The notes under the pieces are model-generated. The model was not told the DNA's origin, did no database searches, and saw only the letters and a list, made by a program, of their open reading frames with translations. Of a stretch of 64,000 bases of DNA, positions 43,259 through 52,095 are shown piece by piece (positions within the stretch are counted from its first letter, which is position 1; each line of letters opens with the position of its first letter). The position numbers and the translations under genes were made by a program. The stretch spans positions 2,108,001-2,172,000 of the forward strand of contig NZ_CP103289.1 of the NCBI RefSeq assembly GCF_024757985.1. The letters run 5' to 3'. This DNA is from Cellulomonas sp. NS3. Lineage in GTDB: Bacteria > Actinomycetota > Actinomycetes > Actinomycetales > Cellulomonadaceae.

Positions 43259-43822
43259 ATGACGCTGACCCGGTACCTCGTCGCGGCGAGCATCGACGGC
43301 TACATCACCGACACCGAGGGCTCGCTCGACTGGCTGTTCCAGTTCAACGACACGGAGGGCCTCCTGGCCCACGTCGACACGTTCGTCGCGGGCACCGGCG
43401 CGATCGCGATGGGCGCGGCGACGTACGAGTTCATGCTCGGCCAGGGCGGGCCGTGGCCGTACCCGGACCAGCGCACGTGGGTCTTCACGCACCGCGACCT
43501 GCCCGTGGCGCCCGGCACCGGCGTCGAGCTGACGCAGGACCCCGTCGAGGAGGTCCACGCGCGCATGGTCGAGGCGGCCGCGGGCCGGCACGTGTGGCTC
43601 GTCGGGGGCGGGGACCTCGTGGCCCAGTTCGCGGCGCACGGGCTGCTGGACGAGATCTGGCTCGGCGTCGCGCCGGTCGTGCTCGGCGGCGGCACCCCGG
43701 TGCTCCCGCGGCGGCTCACGGGCCGGCTCGAGGTCCTCGGCGTCACGCAGTTCGCCGACGGGTTCCTCGAGCTGCGCTACCGCGTGCCGTCCGGACGCGG
43801 GCACGGCACGCGCACGGAATGA
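43259..43822 (+). CDS. RibD C-terminal/dihydrofolate reductase-like protein
   Basis: A 187-residue protein from the ATG at 43259. Hallmarks of the RibD_C/DHFR-like fold are LTRYLVAASIDGYITDTEGSLDWL, GAIAMGAATYEFML, VWLVGGGDLVAQFAAHGLLDEIWLGVAPVVLGGGTPVLP and a C-terminal strand. Known relatives reduce riboflavin precursors or pteridines with NADPH. This short stand-alone type is common in actinobacteria with unknown substrate. CACGCT 6 nt before the ATG fits a leaderless variant. The gene is followed closely by a GNAT gene. Confidence 0.85.
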   Translation: MTLTRYLVAASIDGYITDTEGSLDWLFQFNDTEGLLAHVDTFVAGTGAIAMGAATYEFMLGQGGPWPYPDQRTWVFTHRDLPVAPGTGVELTQDPVEEVHARMVEAAAGRHVWLVGGGDLVAQFAAHGLLDEIWLGVAPVVLGGGTPVLPRRLTGRLEVLGVTQFADGFLELRYRVPSGRGHGTRTE

Positions 43823-43859
43823 CCGTGCACGCCACGTGGTGGGCGTGCCAGGGTTCCGC

Positions 43860-44405
43860 ATGGACCGAGTCGAGCTGACCGACGACGTGGTGGTGCTCAG
43901 GGCACCGGGAGCCGCGGACGTCGACCGCATCACCGAGCTGTGCCAGGACCCGGACGTGCAGGAGTGGACGGTCGTCCCGTCGCCGTACACGCGCGCGGAC
44001 GCCGAGGGCTTCGTCGAGCACGTGGTCGACGCCGGGTGGGCGGCGGGCACGGAGCTGACCTGGGCGGTCCGCGACGCGGCGACGGACCGCCTCGACGGCA
44101 TGGTCGGCCTGTCGCTCGCGCCCGCCGCGTCGGCCGAGATCGGCTACTGGCTCGGGCCGGACGCGCGCGGCCGCGGGGCGATGTCGCGCGCGGTGCGCCT
44201 CGTCGTCGACCACGCGCTGCGGCCGGACGGCCTGGGGCTCGAGCGGCTCACCTGGAGCGCCGTCGTCGGGAACACCGCGTCGCTGCGCGTCGCCGAGCGC
44301 GCGGGCTTCCGGGTCGAGGGCACGGTGCGCGGTTTCGTCCTGCAGCGGGGCAGCCGGCGGGACGGGTGGGTCGCGACCCTGCTCGCCGGCGACCCGCGAC
44401 CGTGA
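43860..44405 (+). CDS. RimJ/RimL-type GNAT acetyltransferase
   Basis: A 181-residue single-domain GNAT. The N-terminus VELTDDVVVLRAPGAADVDRITELCQDPDVQEW is characteristic of the RimJ/RimL subgroup. AEIGYWLGPDARGRGAMSRAVRLVVDHAL holds the acetyl-CoA loop R-G-R-G-A and the following helix. WSAVVGNTASLRVAERAGFRVEGTVRG is the classic late motif. Known members acetylate protein N-termini or small amines. The target is unknown. The ATG at 43860 was chosen over GTG at 43836. The 37-nt spacing suggests co-transcription with the RibD-like gene. Confidence 0.88.
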   Translation: MDRVELTDDVVVLRAPGAADVDRITELCQDPDVQEWTVVPSPYTRADAEGFVEHVVDAGWAAGTELTWAVRDAATDRLDGMVGLSLAPAASAEIGYWLGPDARGRGAMSRAVRLVVDHALRPDGLGLERLTWSAVVGNTASLRVAERAGFRVEGTVRGFVLQRGSRRDGWVATLLAGDPRP

Positions 44406-44457
44406 CCGCGCGCTGATCGGCCGTCCTGCGTCGCACCCGTCGGCGATGATGGACCGC

Positions 44458-46557
44458 ATGACCGACACCACCCTCGACCCGACCAACCCCTTCGCGTGGG
44501 CGTCGACCCTCCCGTACGGGCTGCCCGACTTCCGCGCGATCCGCGAGGAGCACCTCCTGCCCGCGATGCTGGCCGGCATGGCCGAGCACCGGGCCGAGGT
44601 CGAGCGCATCGCGACCGACCCGGCGGACCCGACGGTCGAGAACACGCTCGAGGCGCTCGAGCGTGCGGGCCGCCTGCTGCACGTGTCCGCGACGGTGTTC
44701 TTCAACCAGTCGAGCTCCGACTCGACGCCCGGGCTCGAGGCGGCCGAGGAGCAGGTGGCCCCGCTCCTCGCGCAGCACCACGACGCGATCTACCTCGACC
44801 GCCGGCTCTACGCGCGCGTGCGTGCCCTCCAGGAGCAGGTCGACGCGGACGAGCTCACGCTGGACCCGGACACCGCGTGGCTCCTGCACCGCACGGCGAC
44901 CGCCTTCGTGCGCTCGGGCATCGAGCTCGACGACGCCGCCCAGGAGCGCCTGCGGACGCTCAACGGCGAGATCACCTCGCTCGAGACGGCGTTCGGCCGG
45001 ATCCTGCTCGCGGGCACGAACGCGGCCGCGGTGCTGGTCACCGACGAGGCCGAGCTCGACGGGCTCCCCGACGACGCGCGCGCCGCGGCGGCGCAGGCGG
45101 CACGCGGGCGCGGCCACGACGCAGGCTGGCTCCTCGAGCTCCAGCTGCCGACGCAGCAGGCGCCGCTCGCGATGCTGCGCGACCGCGGGCTGCGCGAGCG
45201 CCTGCACCGCGCGTCGGTCGGCCGCGGCGCGACGGGCGACGAGCACGACACGCGCACGACGCTCCTCGCGCTCGCGCGCCTGCGGGCGGAGCGCGCCCGG
45301 CTCCTCGGGTACGCGCACCACGCGGCGTACGTCGCGCAGGACGCGACCGCGAAGACGGCCGAGGCCGTCGAGGCGATGCTGGCCCGTCTGGCGCCGGCCG
45401 CGGTCGCGAACGCGCGTGCCGAGGCCGCCGACCTGCAGGCCGCGCTCGAGCGCGACGTCCCCGGCGCGACCCTCGAGCCGTGGGACTGGGCGTACTACGC
45501 CGAGCAGGTCCGCAAGGAGCGGCGCGCGCTCGACGACGCGCTGCTGCGCCCGTACCTCGAGCTCGAGCGCGTGCTGCACGACGGTGTCTTCCGCGCCGCC
45601 GGCGCGCTCTACGGCCTGCGCTTCACCGAGCGCACCGACCTCGTCGGGTACCACCCCGACGTGCGCGTGTTCGAGGTCCTCGAGGCCGACGGCACGGGGC
45701 TCGGGCTCTTCCTGGGCGACTTCTGGACGCGCGAGTCCAAGCGTGGCGGCGCGTGGATGAACAACCTCGTCGACCAGTCGACGCTGCTCGGCGAGCAGCC
45801 CGTCGTCGTCAACAACCTCAACATCCCCAAGCCCCCGGCGGGCCAGCCGACGCTCCTGACGTCGGACGAGGTCGTGACCCTGTTCCACGAGTTCGGGCAC
45901 GCGCTGCACGGTCTGTTCTCGGCGGTGCGCTGGCCCTCGCAGTCGGGCACCGCGGTGCCGCGCGACTTCGTCGAGTACCCGTCGCAGGTCAACGAGATGT
46001 GGATCTTCGACCCGGAGATCCTGCGCCGGTACGCGGTGCACCACGTGACCGGCGAGCCGATGCCGCAGGAGTGGGTCGACACCCTGCTCGCCTCGCAGCA
46101 GGACGGCGAGGGCTTCGCGACGACGGAGTACCTCGCGGCCGCGCTCCTCGACCAGGCCTGGTACCGCCTCGCGCCCGACGAGGTCCCGACCGACGTCGAG
46201 GACGTCGTGCCGTTCGAGGAGGCCGCGCTCGAGCGGGCCGGCGTCGCGTTCGCGCCGGTGCCGCCGCGCTACCGCACCACGTACTTCAACCACGTGTTCG
46301 GCGGCGGCTACTCGGCCGGGTACTACGCCTACATCTGGTCGGAGGTGCTCGACGCGGACACCGTCGAGTGGTTCCGGGAGAACGGCGGGCTCTCGCGCGC
46401 CAACGGCGACCGGTTCCGGGCGGCGCTGCTCTCGCGCGGCGGCTCGTGCGACCCGCTCGACGCGTTCCGCGACCTGCGCGGCCGTGACCCGCAGATCGAG
46501 CCGCTCCTCGCGCGGCGCGGCCTGCTCGACGCCGTCCCGCCCGCAGCGGGGGTCTGA
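44458..46557 (+). CDS. M3-family metallopeptidase (oligopeptidase A/Dcp type)
   Basis: A 699-residue zinc peptidase. HEFGH (H477, E478, H481) supplies the zinc site, with a downstream Glu in NEMWIFDPEIL. The mostly helical fold and sequence (NPFAWASTLPYGLPDFRAIREEHLLPA) match dipeptidyl carboxypeptidase and oligopeptidase A. Substrates are intracellular peptides, probably products of the proteasome or other proteases. I chose the ATG at 44458; two nearby ATGs at 44446 and 44449 are possible. It is cytosolic, with no signal peptide. A hairpin follows the stop. Confidence 0.93.
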   Translation: MTDTTLDPTNPFAWASTLPYGLPDFRAIREEHLLPAMLAGMAEHRAEVERIATDPADPTVENTLEALERAGRLLHVSATVFFNQSSSDSTPGLEAAEEQVAPLLAQHHDAIYLDRRLYARVRALQEQVDADELTLDPDTAWLLHRTATAFVRSGIELDDAAQERLRTLNGEITSLETAFGRILLAGTNAAAVLVTDEAELDGLPDDARAAAAQAARGRGHDAGWLLELQLPTQQAPLAMLRDRGLRERLHRASVGRGATGDEHDTRTTLLALARLRAERARLLGYAHHAAYVAQDATAKTAEAVEAMLARLAPAAVANARAEAADLQAALERDVPGATLEPWDWAYYAEQVRKERRALDDALLRPYLELERVLHDGVFRAAGALYGLRFTERTDLVGYHPDVRVFEVLEADGTGLGLFLGDFWTRESKRGGAWMNNLVDQSTLLGEQPVVVNNLNIPKPPAGQPTLLTSDEVVTLFHEFGHALHGLFSAVRWPSQSGTAVPRDFVEYPSQVNEMWIFDPEILRRYAVHHVTGEPMPQEWVDTLLASQQDGEGFATTEYLAAALLDQAWYRLAPDEVPTDVEDVVPFEEAALERAGVAFAPVPPRYRTTYFNHVFGGGYSAGYYAYIWSEVLDADTVEWFRENGGLSRANGDRFRAALLSRGGSCDPLDAFRDLRGRDPQIEPLLARRGLLDAVPPAAGV

Positions 46558-46570
46558 TCGTCGGAGGGTC

Positions 46571-46609
46571 GCGCGGGCCGGGCGTGGTGGGACCCTCGCC
46601 GGCCCGCGC
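46571..46609. terminator. hairpin after the M3 peptidase gene
   Basis: GCGCGGGCCGG (46571-46581) and CCGGCCCGCGC (46599-46609) form a perfect 11-bp stem. The competing pair GAGGGTC/GACCCTC (46564-46570, 46591-46597) could form instead. Confidence 0.5.
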
Positions 46610-46705
46610 GCCTCGCCGTCGTCGTGCCTGCGCGCGCCGTGCCGGCGACGATCCGCCGTGCCCCGGGGGACCGCTGCGCCCGCACGGCGCGCCCGGGCGC
46701 GCGGG

Positions 46706-46711
46706 TACCGT
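46706..46711 (+). promoter_or_regulatory. -10 element of the M20 peptidase gene (leaderless)
   Basis: TACCGT, 7 nt before the ATG at 46719. Confidence 0.55.
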
Positions 46712-46718
46712 GGTGCGC

Positions 46719-48116
46719 ATGCCCACGGTTGCCTCCGCTGCGTCGTCCGAGCCCTCCGACCGCGCCGTGGCGGGGGTCGCCCCGGGCGGCGACGAGCACA
46801 CCGGCGGCCACCCGACCGCGGAGGACGAGGTCGTCCGGATCTGCCAGGAGCTCATCCGGTTCGACACGTCGAACTACGGCGACGGCTCCGGCCCGGGGGA
46901 GCGTGCCGCCGCCGAGCACGTCATGGCGCTGCTCACGGAGGTGGGCCTCGCCCCGGAGTACTACGAGTCGGCCCCGGGCCGTGCGAACGTCGTCGTGCGC
47001 CTCGAGGGCGAGCACCGCACGCGTCCCGCGCTCGTCCTGCACGGGCACCTCGACGTGGTCCCGGCGCAGGCGAAGGACTGGAAGATCGACCCCTTCGCGG
47101 GCGAGGTGCACGACGGGCTCGTGTGGGGCCGCGGCGCCGTCGACATGAAGGACATGGACGCGATGATCCTCGCGGTCGTGCGGCAGATGGCCCGCGAGGG
47201 CCGGCGCCCGGCGCGCGACGTCGTCGTCGCGTTCTTCGCCGACGAGGAGGCCGGCGGCGTCTGGGGGGCGCGCTGGTCCGTCGACAACCGACCCGAGCTG
47301 TTCGCGGGCGCCACCGAGGCGATCAGCGAGGTCGGCGGCTTCTCGGTCGACGTCGACGGGCGCCGCGCGTACCTGCTGCAGACGGCCGAGAAGGGGATCG
47401 GGTGGCTGCGGCTGATCGCGGACGGTCGCGCGGGCCACGGCAGCCAGGTGACCCCGGACAACGCCGTGACGCACCTCGCCGGTGCGATCGCACGCATCGG
47501 GGCCCACCCGTGGCCCCTCGCGCTCACGACCACGGTGCGCGCGCTGCTCGAGGGGGTCGCCGACCTCACCGGACTGCCGTTCGACCCGGAGGACGAGGGC
47601 ACGGTCGACCGGCTGATCCGCGCGCTCGGCCCGGCGTCGCGGTTCGTCGGGGCGACCGTCCGCAACACGACCAACCCGACGCAGCTGATCGCCGGCTACA
47701 AGGCGAACGTGGTCCCGGGGCGGGCGGAGGGCGTCGTCGACGGCCGGTTCGTGCCCGGCACCGAGGAGGACTTCCTCGCCACCGTCCGCGGGCTCGCGGG
47801 CCCGCACGTGCGCGTCGAGCACATCCACCGGGACATCGCGCTCGAGGTCCCCTTCGAGGGCGACCTCGTCGACGCGATGGTGGGCGCGCTGCTCGCCGAG
47901 GACCCGGGCGCGCGCGTCCTGCCGTACACGCTCTCGGGCGGCACCGACAACAAGTCGCTGGCCCGGCTCGGCATCACCGGCTACGGCTTCGCGCCGCTGC
48001 GCCTGCCCGCCGACCTGGACTTCGCGGGCATGTTCCACGGCGTCGACGAGCGGGTCACGACGGACGCGCTGCGGTTCGGCGTCCGGGTGCTCGACCGCCT
48101 GCTGCGCGCCGTGTGA
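46719..48116 (+). CDS. M20/M25/M40-family metallopeptidase
   Basis: A 465-residue dizinc peptidase or amidohydrolase. LVLHGHLDVVPA carries the first metal His and Asp, GRGAVDMKDMDAM the bridging Asp, and FFADEEAGG the catalytic Glu pair; HGSQVTPDNAV marks the dimerisation lid. Relatives include dipeptidases, N-acyl amino-acid deacylases and succinyl-diaminopimelate desuccinylase. The Asp/Glu-rich N-terminal 30 residues look disordered. The sequence does not separate these activities. Leaderless start at ATG 46719. Its stop is 4 nt from the end of the convergent DUF5703 gene. Confidence 0.92.
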   Translation: MPTVASAASSEPSDRAVAGVAPGGDEHTGGHPTAEDEVVRICQELIRFDTSNYGDGSGPGERAAAEHVMALLTEVGLAPEYYESAPGRANVVVRLEGEHRTRPALVLHGHLDVVPAQAKDWKIDPFAGEVHDGLVWGRGAVDMKDMDAMILAVVRQMAREGRRPARDVVVAFFADEEAGGVWGARWSVDNRPELFAGATEAISEVGGFSVDVDGRRAYLLQTAEKGIGWLRLIADGRAGHGSQVTPDNAVTHLAGAIARIGAHPWPLALTTTVRALLEGVADLTGLPFDPEDEGTVDRLIRALGPASRFVGATVRNTTNPTQLIAGYKANVVPGRAEGVVDGRFVPGTEEDFLATVRGLAGPHVRVEHIHRDIALEVPFEGDLVDAMVGALLAEDPGARVLPYTLSGGTDNKSLARLGITGYGFAPLRLPADLDFAGMFHGVDERVTTDALRFGVRVLDRLLRAV

Positions 48117-48120
48117 CGGC

Positions 48121-48369
48121 TCACTCCAGCGTGTAGTCCAGCGTGCTGCGCACCCGGATGATCTTGCGCCGCAGCCACACTTTGCGTTCGCCGCCGGCGA
48201 ACAGCAGCGTGCGGGCCAGCTCCCAGCGGCCGTACTCGGCCTCGTCCGTGAGCAGGCGCCGGGCGTCGCCGCGGCTCGTCGTCCGCGGGATCGTCAGCAC
48301 CCGGTACTCGTACTGGCCGCCCTGCGCGACCCAGTCGCCGCGCACGGACCGTCCTGTCGTCCCTGCCAT
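48121..48369 (-). CDS. DUF5703-family protein, 82 aa
   Basis: A small protein conserved in actinobacteria. The signature QYEYRVLTIPRTTSRGDARRLLTDEAEYGRWELARTLLF is followed by GGERKVWLRRKIIRV. The fold is probably a short beta sheet with basic surface, which may bind nucleic acid, but no function is known. I chose the ATG at 48369; a GTG at 48375 is possible. It lies between the M20 peptidase and the acidic protein, with a divergent promoter shared with the latter. Confidence 0.8.
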   Translation of the reverse strand: MAGTTGRSVRGDWVAQGGQYEYRVLTIPRTTSRGDARRLLTDEAEYGRWELARTLLFAGGERKVWLRRKIIRVRSTLDYTLE

Positions 48370-48451
48370 CGTCACCGCCGTTCTCGCGAGAGACCGGTCC
48401 AACGCCCGGGGCGCCCGGACCATTCCCGTGCCATTGTGCACGGCGCGGCGC

Positions 48452-48457
48452 TACCGT
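48452..48457 (+). promoter_or_regulatory. -10 element of the acidic protein gene (leaderless)
   Basis: TACCGT, 6 nt before the ATG at 48464. Confidence 0.55.
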
Positions 48458-48463
48458 CATGGC

Positions 48464-48781
48464 ATGACCGTCGACCCGCGTGCCGCACTCGATCGCCTGA
48501 TCGCCGCCCTCGAGGCCCATTACCACGCAGTCGCAGCCCGGCGGGGCGAGGACGACCCCGCCGTCGACGACGCGTACGACATCCTGGCCGACGCCTTCGA
48601 GGTGTACGACGACGCGCTCGGGACCGTGCACGGGGAGGCCACGCCGTTCTACCTCGCCGAGGAGGACGACGAGCACGACGACGACGAGGACGACGAGGAC
48701 GAGCACGACGACGACGAGCACGACGACGACTTCGACGACCTCGAGCCGCTCGCCGGGAGCGTGCAGGCCGACGAGCGGTGA
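48464..48781 (+). CDS. acidic hypothetical protein with Asp/Glu/His-rich tail, 105 aa
   Basis: The first 65 residues are helical (VDPRAALDRLIAALEAHYHAVAARRGEDDPAVDDAYDILADAFEVYDDALG) and resemble a small conserved protein in Cellulomonas relatives, sometimes labelled a primosomal protein; that label is not supported by the sequence. The rest is almost pure Asp, Glu and His, encoded by a GAC/GAG/CAC triplet run. It could bind metal or mimic nucleic acid. The start is set by a leaderless -10. Confidence 0.65.
   Translation: MTVDPRAALDRLIAALEAHYHAVAARRGEDDPAVDDAYDILADAFEVYDDALGTVHGEATPFYLAEEDDEHDDDEDDEDEHDDDEHDDDFDDLEPLAGSVQADER
48660..48744. repeat. GAC/GAG/CAC triplet repeat in the acidic protein gene
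   Basis: About 28 codons made almost only of GAC, GAG and CAC, in units such as GACGACGAGCACGACGAC. Slippage during replication could change the length of the acidic tail. Confidence 0.75.
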
Positions 48782-48802
48782 CGGCCGGGGTCGGCGCCCG
48801 GC

Positions 48803-49765
48803 TCAGCGCCGCTCGGGGTACCCGAGCTCGGGGGCGCTGACCTCGTCGAGCGCGTGCAGGATCTCGGGCGGCAGGACGACGTCCTCGGCGGCGAGCGACC
48901 CGCGCAGCTGCGCGGCCGTCCGGGCACCCACGATCGCCGACGTGACCTGCGTGCGGACGCGCAGCCACGCGAGCGCGACGTCGAGCGGCGTGCGGTCCAG
49001 CCCGGCCGCGGCCGTCGCGACGGCCTCGACGACCGCGAGCGACTCCGCCCCGAGATAGGGCTCGACGAAGCCGGCGAGGTGCGGCGACGCGGCGCGCGAG
49101 TCGGCCGGGATGGTGCGCCGGTACTTCCCCGTCAGCACGCCGCGCCCCAGCGGGGACCACGCGAGCACCCCGACGCCCATCTCCGCCGCGGCCGGGAGCA
49201 CCTCGCGCTCGATCCCGCGCTGCAGCAGCGAGTACTCCGCCTCGACCGCGGCCAGGCCGACGTCCTCGCCCAGCAGCGTCGCGGCGCGCGCGACCTGCCA
49301 GCCGGCGTGGTTGGACAGCCCCACGTACTGCGCGCGCCCGCTCGTGACCGCGATCCGCAGCGCCGAGACCGTCTCGGTCAGCGGCGTGCGCGGGTCGGGC
49401 GTCTGGACGAGCCAGAGGTCGACGTGATCCGTCCCGAGCCGGCGCAGGGACGCGTCGAGCGTGCGCAGCAGCCCGCCGCGCGAGGCGTCGACCACACCGC
49501 CCGACGGGGTGCGCCGCACGCCGGCCTTGGTGCACAGCACGACGTCGTCGCGGGGCACCACGCGGTCGAGGAGCGACCCGAGGAGCTCCTCGGCCCCGCC
49601 CTCCGCGTAGGAGGCCGAGGTGTCCACCAGCGTGCCGCCCGCGTCGACGAAGTCACGCAGCTGCTCGCTCGCCTCGTGCTCGTCCGTGTCGCGGCTCCAG
49701 GTCAGCGTGCCCAGACCCAGGTGCGAGACGCGAAGTCCGGTCCGTCCGAGCTGCCGCTGTTCCAT
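48803..49765 (-). CDS. aldo/keto reductase
   Basis: A 320-residue (beta/alpha)8 NADPH-dependent oxidoreductase. VDTSASYAEGGAEELLG holds the catalytic Asp and Tyr, the conserved Lys lies in VVLCTKAGVR, and HVDLWLVQTPDP replaces the usual H-x-D-x-x-x-x-H. The C-terminal VTSAIVGARTAAQL binds the 2'-phosphate of NADPH. The group is close to YajO and Tas proteins. The substrate, an aldehyde or ketone, is unknown. Start ATG at 49765 follows TACCCT by 8 nt. The gene is divergent from uppP with only 51 nt between starts. Confidence 0.9.
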   Translation of the reverse strand: MEQRQLGRTGLRVSHLGLGTLTWSRDTDEHEASEQLRDFVDAGGTLVDTSASYAEGGAEELLGSLLDRVVPRDDVVLCTKAGVRRTPSGGVVDASRGGLLRTLDASLRRLGTDHVDLWLVQTPDPRTPLTETVSALRIAVTSGRAQYVGLSNHAGWQVARAATLLGEDVGLAAVEAEYSLLQRGIEREVLPAAAEMGVGVLAWSPLGRGVLTGKYRRTIPADSRAASPHLAGFVEPYLGAESLAVVEAVATAAAGLDRTPLDVALAWLRVRTQVTSAIVGARTAAQLRGSLAAEDVVLPPEILHALDEVSAPELGYPERR

Positions 49766-49773
49766 GAGGCGCA

Positions 49774-49779
49774 AGGGTA
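49774..49779 (-). promoter_or_regulatory. -10 element of the aldo/keto reductase gene (leaderless)
   Basis: TACCCT on the minus strand, 8 nt before the ATG at 49765. It lies 23 nt from the uppP -10, so the two promoters overlap. Confidence 0.55.
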
Positions 49780-49802
49780 ATCGGACAGGGGTCCGGCACC
49801 GT

Positions 49803-49808
49803 TAAGGT
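49803..49808 (+). promoter_or_regulatory. -10 element of uppP (leaderless)
   Basis: TAAGGT, 8 nt before the GTG at 49817. Confidence 0.55.
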
Positions 49809-49816
49809 TGCGCCTC

Positions 49817-50719
49817 GTGGCATCAGGCATGAGTACATGGGAAGCGATCGTCCTCGGCCTGGTGCAGGGGCTCACCGAGTTCCTGCCGGTCTCGTCGAGC
49901 GCGCACCTGCGGATCATCGGGGAGCTGATCGGCTCCGGTGACCCGGGCGCGGCGTTCACGGCGATCACGCAGATCGGCACCGAGACCGCGGTGCTCCTCT
50001 ACTTCCGGCGCGACATCAAGCGGATCCTCGTCGCGTGGTGGCGCGCCCTGCGCGGCGACCTCGGCACCGACCTGCGCTCGCGGCTCGGCAGCCCCGTCGG
50101 TGGACCGGCGGACCTCGACGCGCGGATGGCGTGGTTCATCGCGCTCGGCAGCGTCCCGATCGTCGTCCTCGGGCTCGCGTTCCAGGACGCCATCGAGACG
50201 CCCTTCCGCAACCTGTGGCTCATCGCGCTGACGCTGGCCGGCTTCGCGCTCGTGCTCGGCTGGGCCGACGCGCGCGGCGCGAAGCAGAGCCGGCTCGAGG
50301 ACCTGCGGCCCAAGCACGCCGTCCTGTTCGGCTTCGCGCAGGCGCTCGCGCTGATCCCGGGCGTCTCCCGCTCGGGCGGGACGATCACCGGCGGCCTGCT
50401 CATGGGCTACACCCGCGAGGCGGCCGCCCGGTACTCGTTCCTCCTGGCGATCCCGGCGGTGTTCGGGTCCGGGGTGTTCCAGCTCGCCAAGAGCGTCGGC
50501 GAGTTCGGCACCGCCGGGACCCCGAGCCTGGGGGCGACCGTGCTCGCGACGATCGTCGCGTTCGCGGTCGGCTACGTCGTGATCATCGCGTTCCTCAAGA
50601 TCGTCTCGACCTACAGCTACCGGCCGTTCGTGATCTACCGCCTCGCGCTCGCCGCGCTCGTCGTGGTCCTCCTGCTCACCGGCGTGCTCGAGCCGACCGC
50701 AGGCGCGCCGGTCGAGTGA
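49817..50719 (+). CDS. uppP: undecaprenyl-diphosphatase UppP/BacA
   Basis: A 300-residue membrane enzyme that dephosphorylates undecaprenyl pyrophosphate to recycle the lipid carrier of cell-wall synthesis. [19 protein letters not shown] is the first signature (with catalytic Glu and Ser), and [19 protein letters not shown] the second. About eight hydrophobic segments are visible. It also confers bacitracin tolerance in other bacteria. Position before mshC, PAC2 and recB is a conserved actinobacterial gene order. The start GTG at 49817 is preferred over an in-frame ATG at 49829 because it follows the -10 by 8 nt. Confidence 0.96.
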   Translation: MASGMSTWEAIVLGLVQGLTEFLPVSSSAHLRIIGELIGSGDPGAAFTAITQIGTETAVLLYFRRDIKRILVAWWRALRGDLGTDLRSRLGSPVGGPADLDARMAWFIALGSVPIVVLGLAFQDAIETPFRNLWLIALTLAGFALVLGWADARGAKQSRLEDLRPKHAVLFGFAQALALIPGVSRSGGTITGGLLMGYTREAAARYSFLLAIPAVFGSGVFQLAKSVGEFGTAGTPSLGATVLATIVAFAVGYVVIIAFLKIVSTYSYRPFVIYRLALAALVVVLLLTGVLEPTAGAPVE

Positions 50720-50723
50720 CCTG

Positions 50724-50769
50724 ACGCCCGCCCGCCACCCGCCGCCACGCACGGGCGGACGGCGGGCGT
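50724..50769. terminator. possible hairpin between uppP and mshC
   Basis: ACGCCCGCC (50724-50732) and GGCGGGCGT (50761-50769) are perfectly complementary over 9 bp with a 28-nt loop. A modest terminator candidate. Confidence 0.35.
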
Positions 50770-50788
50770 GGTGGCGCGCCGTCCCGGT

Positions 50789-50794
50789 TAGGCT
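50789..50794 (+). promoter_or_regulatory. -10 element of mshC (leaderless)
   Basis: TAGGCT, 6 nt before the GTG at 50801 and 3 nt before that at 50798. Spacing supports the later start. Confidence 0.55.
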
Positions 50795-50800
50795 TCCGTG

Positions 50801-52063
50801 GTGCTCACCTGGCCGGCCCCGCAGATCCCCCAGCTCCCCGGCCGAGGCGGCCCCGTCCGCGTGCGGGACACGTCGAGCGGCGAGCTCGTGGTCGCGGCGC
50901 CGGGGGAGTCGGCCACGCTCTACGTGTGCGGCATCACCCCGTACGACGCGACCCACCTCGGCCACGCCGCCACGTACGTCGCGTTCGACCTGCTCGTCCG
51001 GGCGTGGCGCGACGCCGGGCACCGCGTGCGGTACGCGTCCAACGTCACGGACGTCGACGACCCCTTGCTCGAGCGCGCGGCGGCGACGGGCGTGGACTGG
51101 CGCGACCTCGCCGTCGAGCAGACGACCCTCTTCGCGGACGACATGACCGCGCTCGGCGTCGTCCCGCCCGACGCGTACACGGGCGCCGTCGAGTCGATCC
51201 CGGCCGTCGCAGGCGCCGTCGAGGCGCTGCTCGCGGCCGGCGCCGCGTACCGCGTCGGCGTCCCGGACGCGTCGGGCGAGGGCGAGGGCGACGTCTACGC
51301 GGACCTCGCCGCCGACCCGTCGCTCGGTGGCGTCGCGGGGCTCCCGCGGCCCGAGATGCTCGCCCTGTTCGCGGAGCGCGGGGGAGACCCCGACCGCCCG
51401 GGCAAGCGCGACCCGCTCGACCCGCTGCTGTGGCGCGCGGCGCGCCCTGGGGAGCCCGCGTGGGACGGCGGCGTGCTCGGTGCCGGCCGGCCCGGGTGGC
51501 ACATCGAGTGCGCGGTGATCGCGCGCGACAGCCTCGGGCTGCCCTTCGACGTCCAGGGCGGCGGCTCCGACCTGCGCTTCCCGCACCACGAGATGAGCAC
51601 GTCGCACGCGCGCCTGCTCGACTCCGGCCACGGCGCGCGCACCCACGTGCACGCCGGGATGGTCGGGCTCGACGGCGAGAAGATGAGCAAGTCGCGCGGC
51701 AACCTCGTGCTCGTCTCCCGGCTGCTCGCGCGGGGCGTCGACCCGATGGCCGTGCGGCTCGCGCTCCTCGCGCACCACTACGCCGAGGACTGGGAGTGGA
51801 CCGACGGCGAGCTCGAGCAGGCGCAGGTCCGGCTCGAGCGCTGGCGCGCCGCGGTCTCGGGCAACGGCGGTCCCGCTGCGGACGCGACGCTCGCGGCGGT
51901 CCGCGCGGCCCTGGCCGACGACCTCGACGCACCGGCGGCGCTGCGGTACGTCGACGCGTGGGCCGACCTGTCGATCGCGCAGGGCAGCACCGACGACGCG
52001 GTCGAGGGCGCGCCGGGCGTGATCGCGCGCGCCGTCAACGCGCTGCTGGGCATCCGGCTCTAG
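50801..52063 (+). CDS. mshC: L-cysteine:GlcN-Ins ligase MshC (mycothiol biosynthesis)
   Basis: A 420-residue homologue of cysteinyl-tRNA synthetase adapted to make Cys-GlcN-Ins, the penultimate intermediate of mycothiol. [19 protein letters not shown] contains the zinc Cys and the HIGH-like motif (HLGH). [12 protein letters not shown] is the KMSKS loop. The length is shorter than CysS, with no tRNA-binding C-terminal domain, and the opening [13 protein letters not shown] is typical of MshC. Mycothiol is the main low-molecular-weight thiol of actinobacteria. The start GTG at 50801 is supported by the leaderless -10. Confidence 0.95.
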   Translation: MLTWPAPQIPQLPGRGGPVRVRDTSSGELVVAAPGESATLYVCGITPYDATHLGHAATYVAFDLLVRAWRDAGHRVRYASNVTDVDDPLLERAAATGVDWRDLAVEQTTLFADDMTALGVVPPDAYTGAVESIPAVAGAVEALLAAGAAYRVGVPDASGEGEGDVYADLAADPSLGGVAGLPRPEMLALFAERGGDPDRPGKRDPLDPLLWRAARPGEPAWDGGVLGAGRPGWHIECAVIARDSLGLPFDVQGGGSDLRFPHHEMSTSHARLLDSGHGARTHVHAGMVGLDGEKMSKSRGNLVLVSRLLARGVDPMAVRLALLAHHYAEDWEWTDGELEQAQVRLERWRAAVSGNGGPAADATLAAVRAALADDLDAPAALRYVDAWADLSIAQGSTDDAVEGAPGVIARAVNALLGIRL

Positions 52064-52095
52064 CGACCCGACCAGCGGCCCGCGGTCGCCCGTGG

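Noticed and set aside
48660-48744. CRISPR-like short repeats.
   Set aside because: It is an in-frame triplet run without unique spacers; there are no cas genes in the window.
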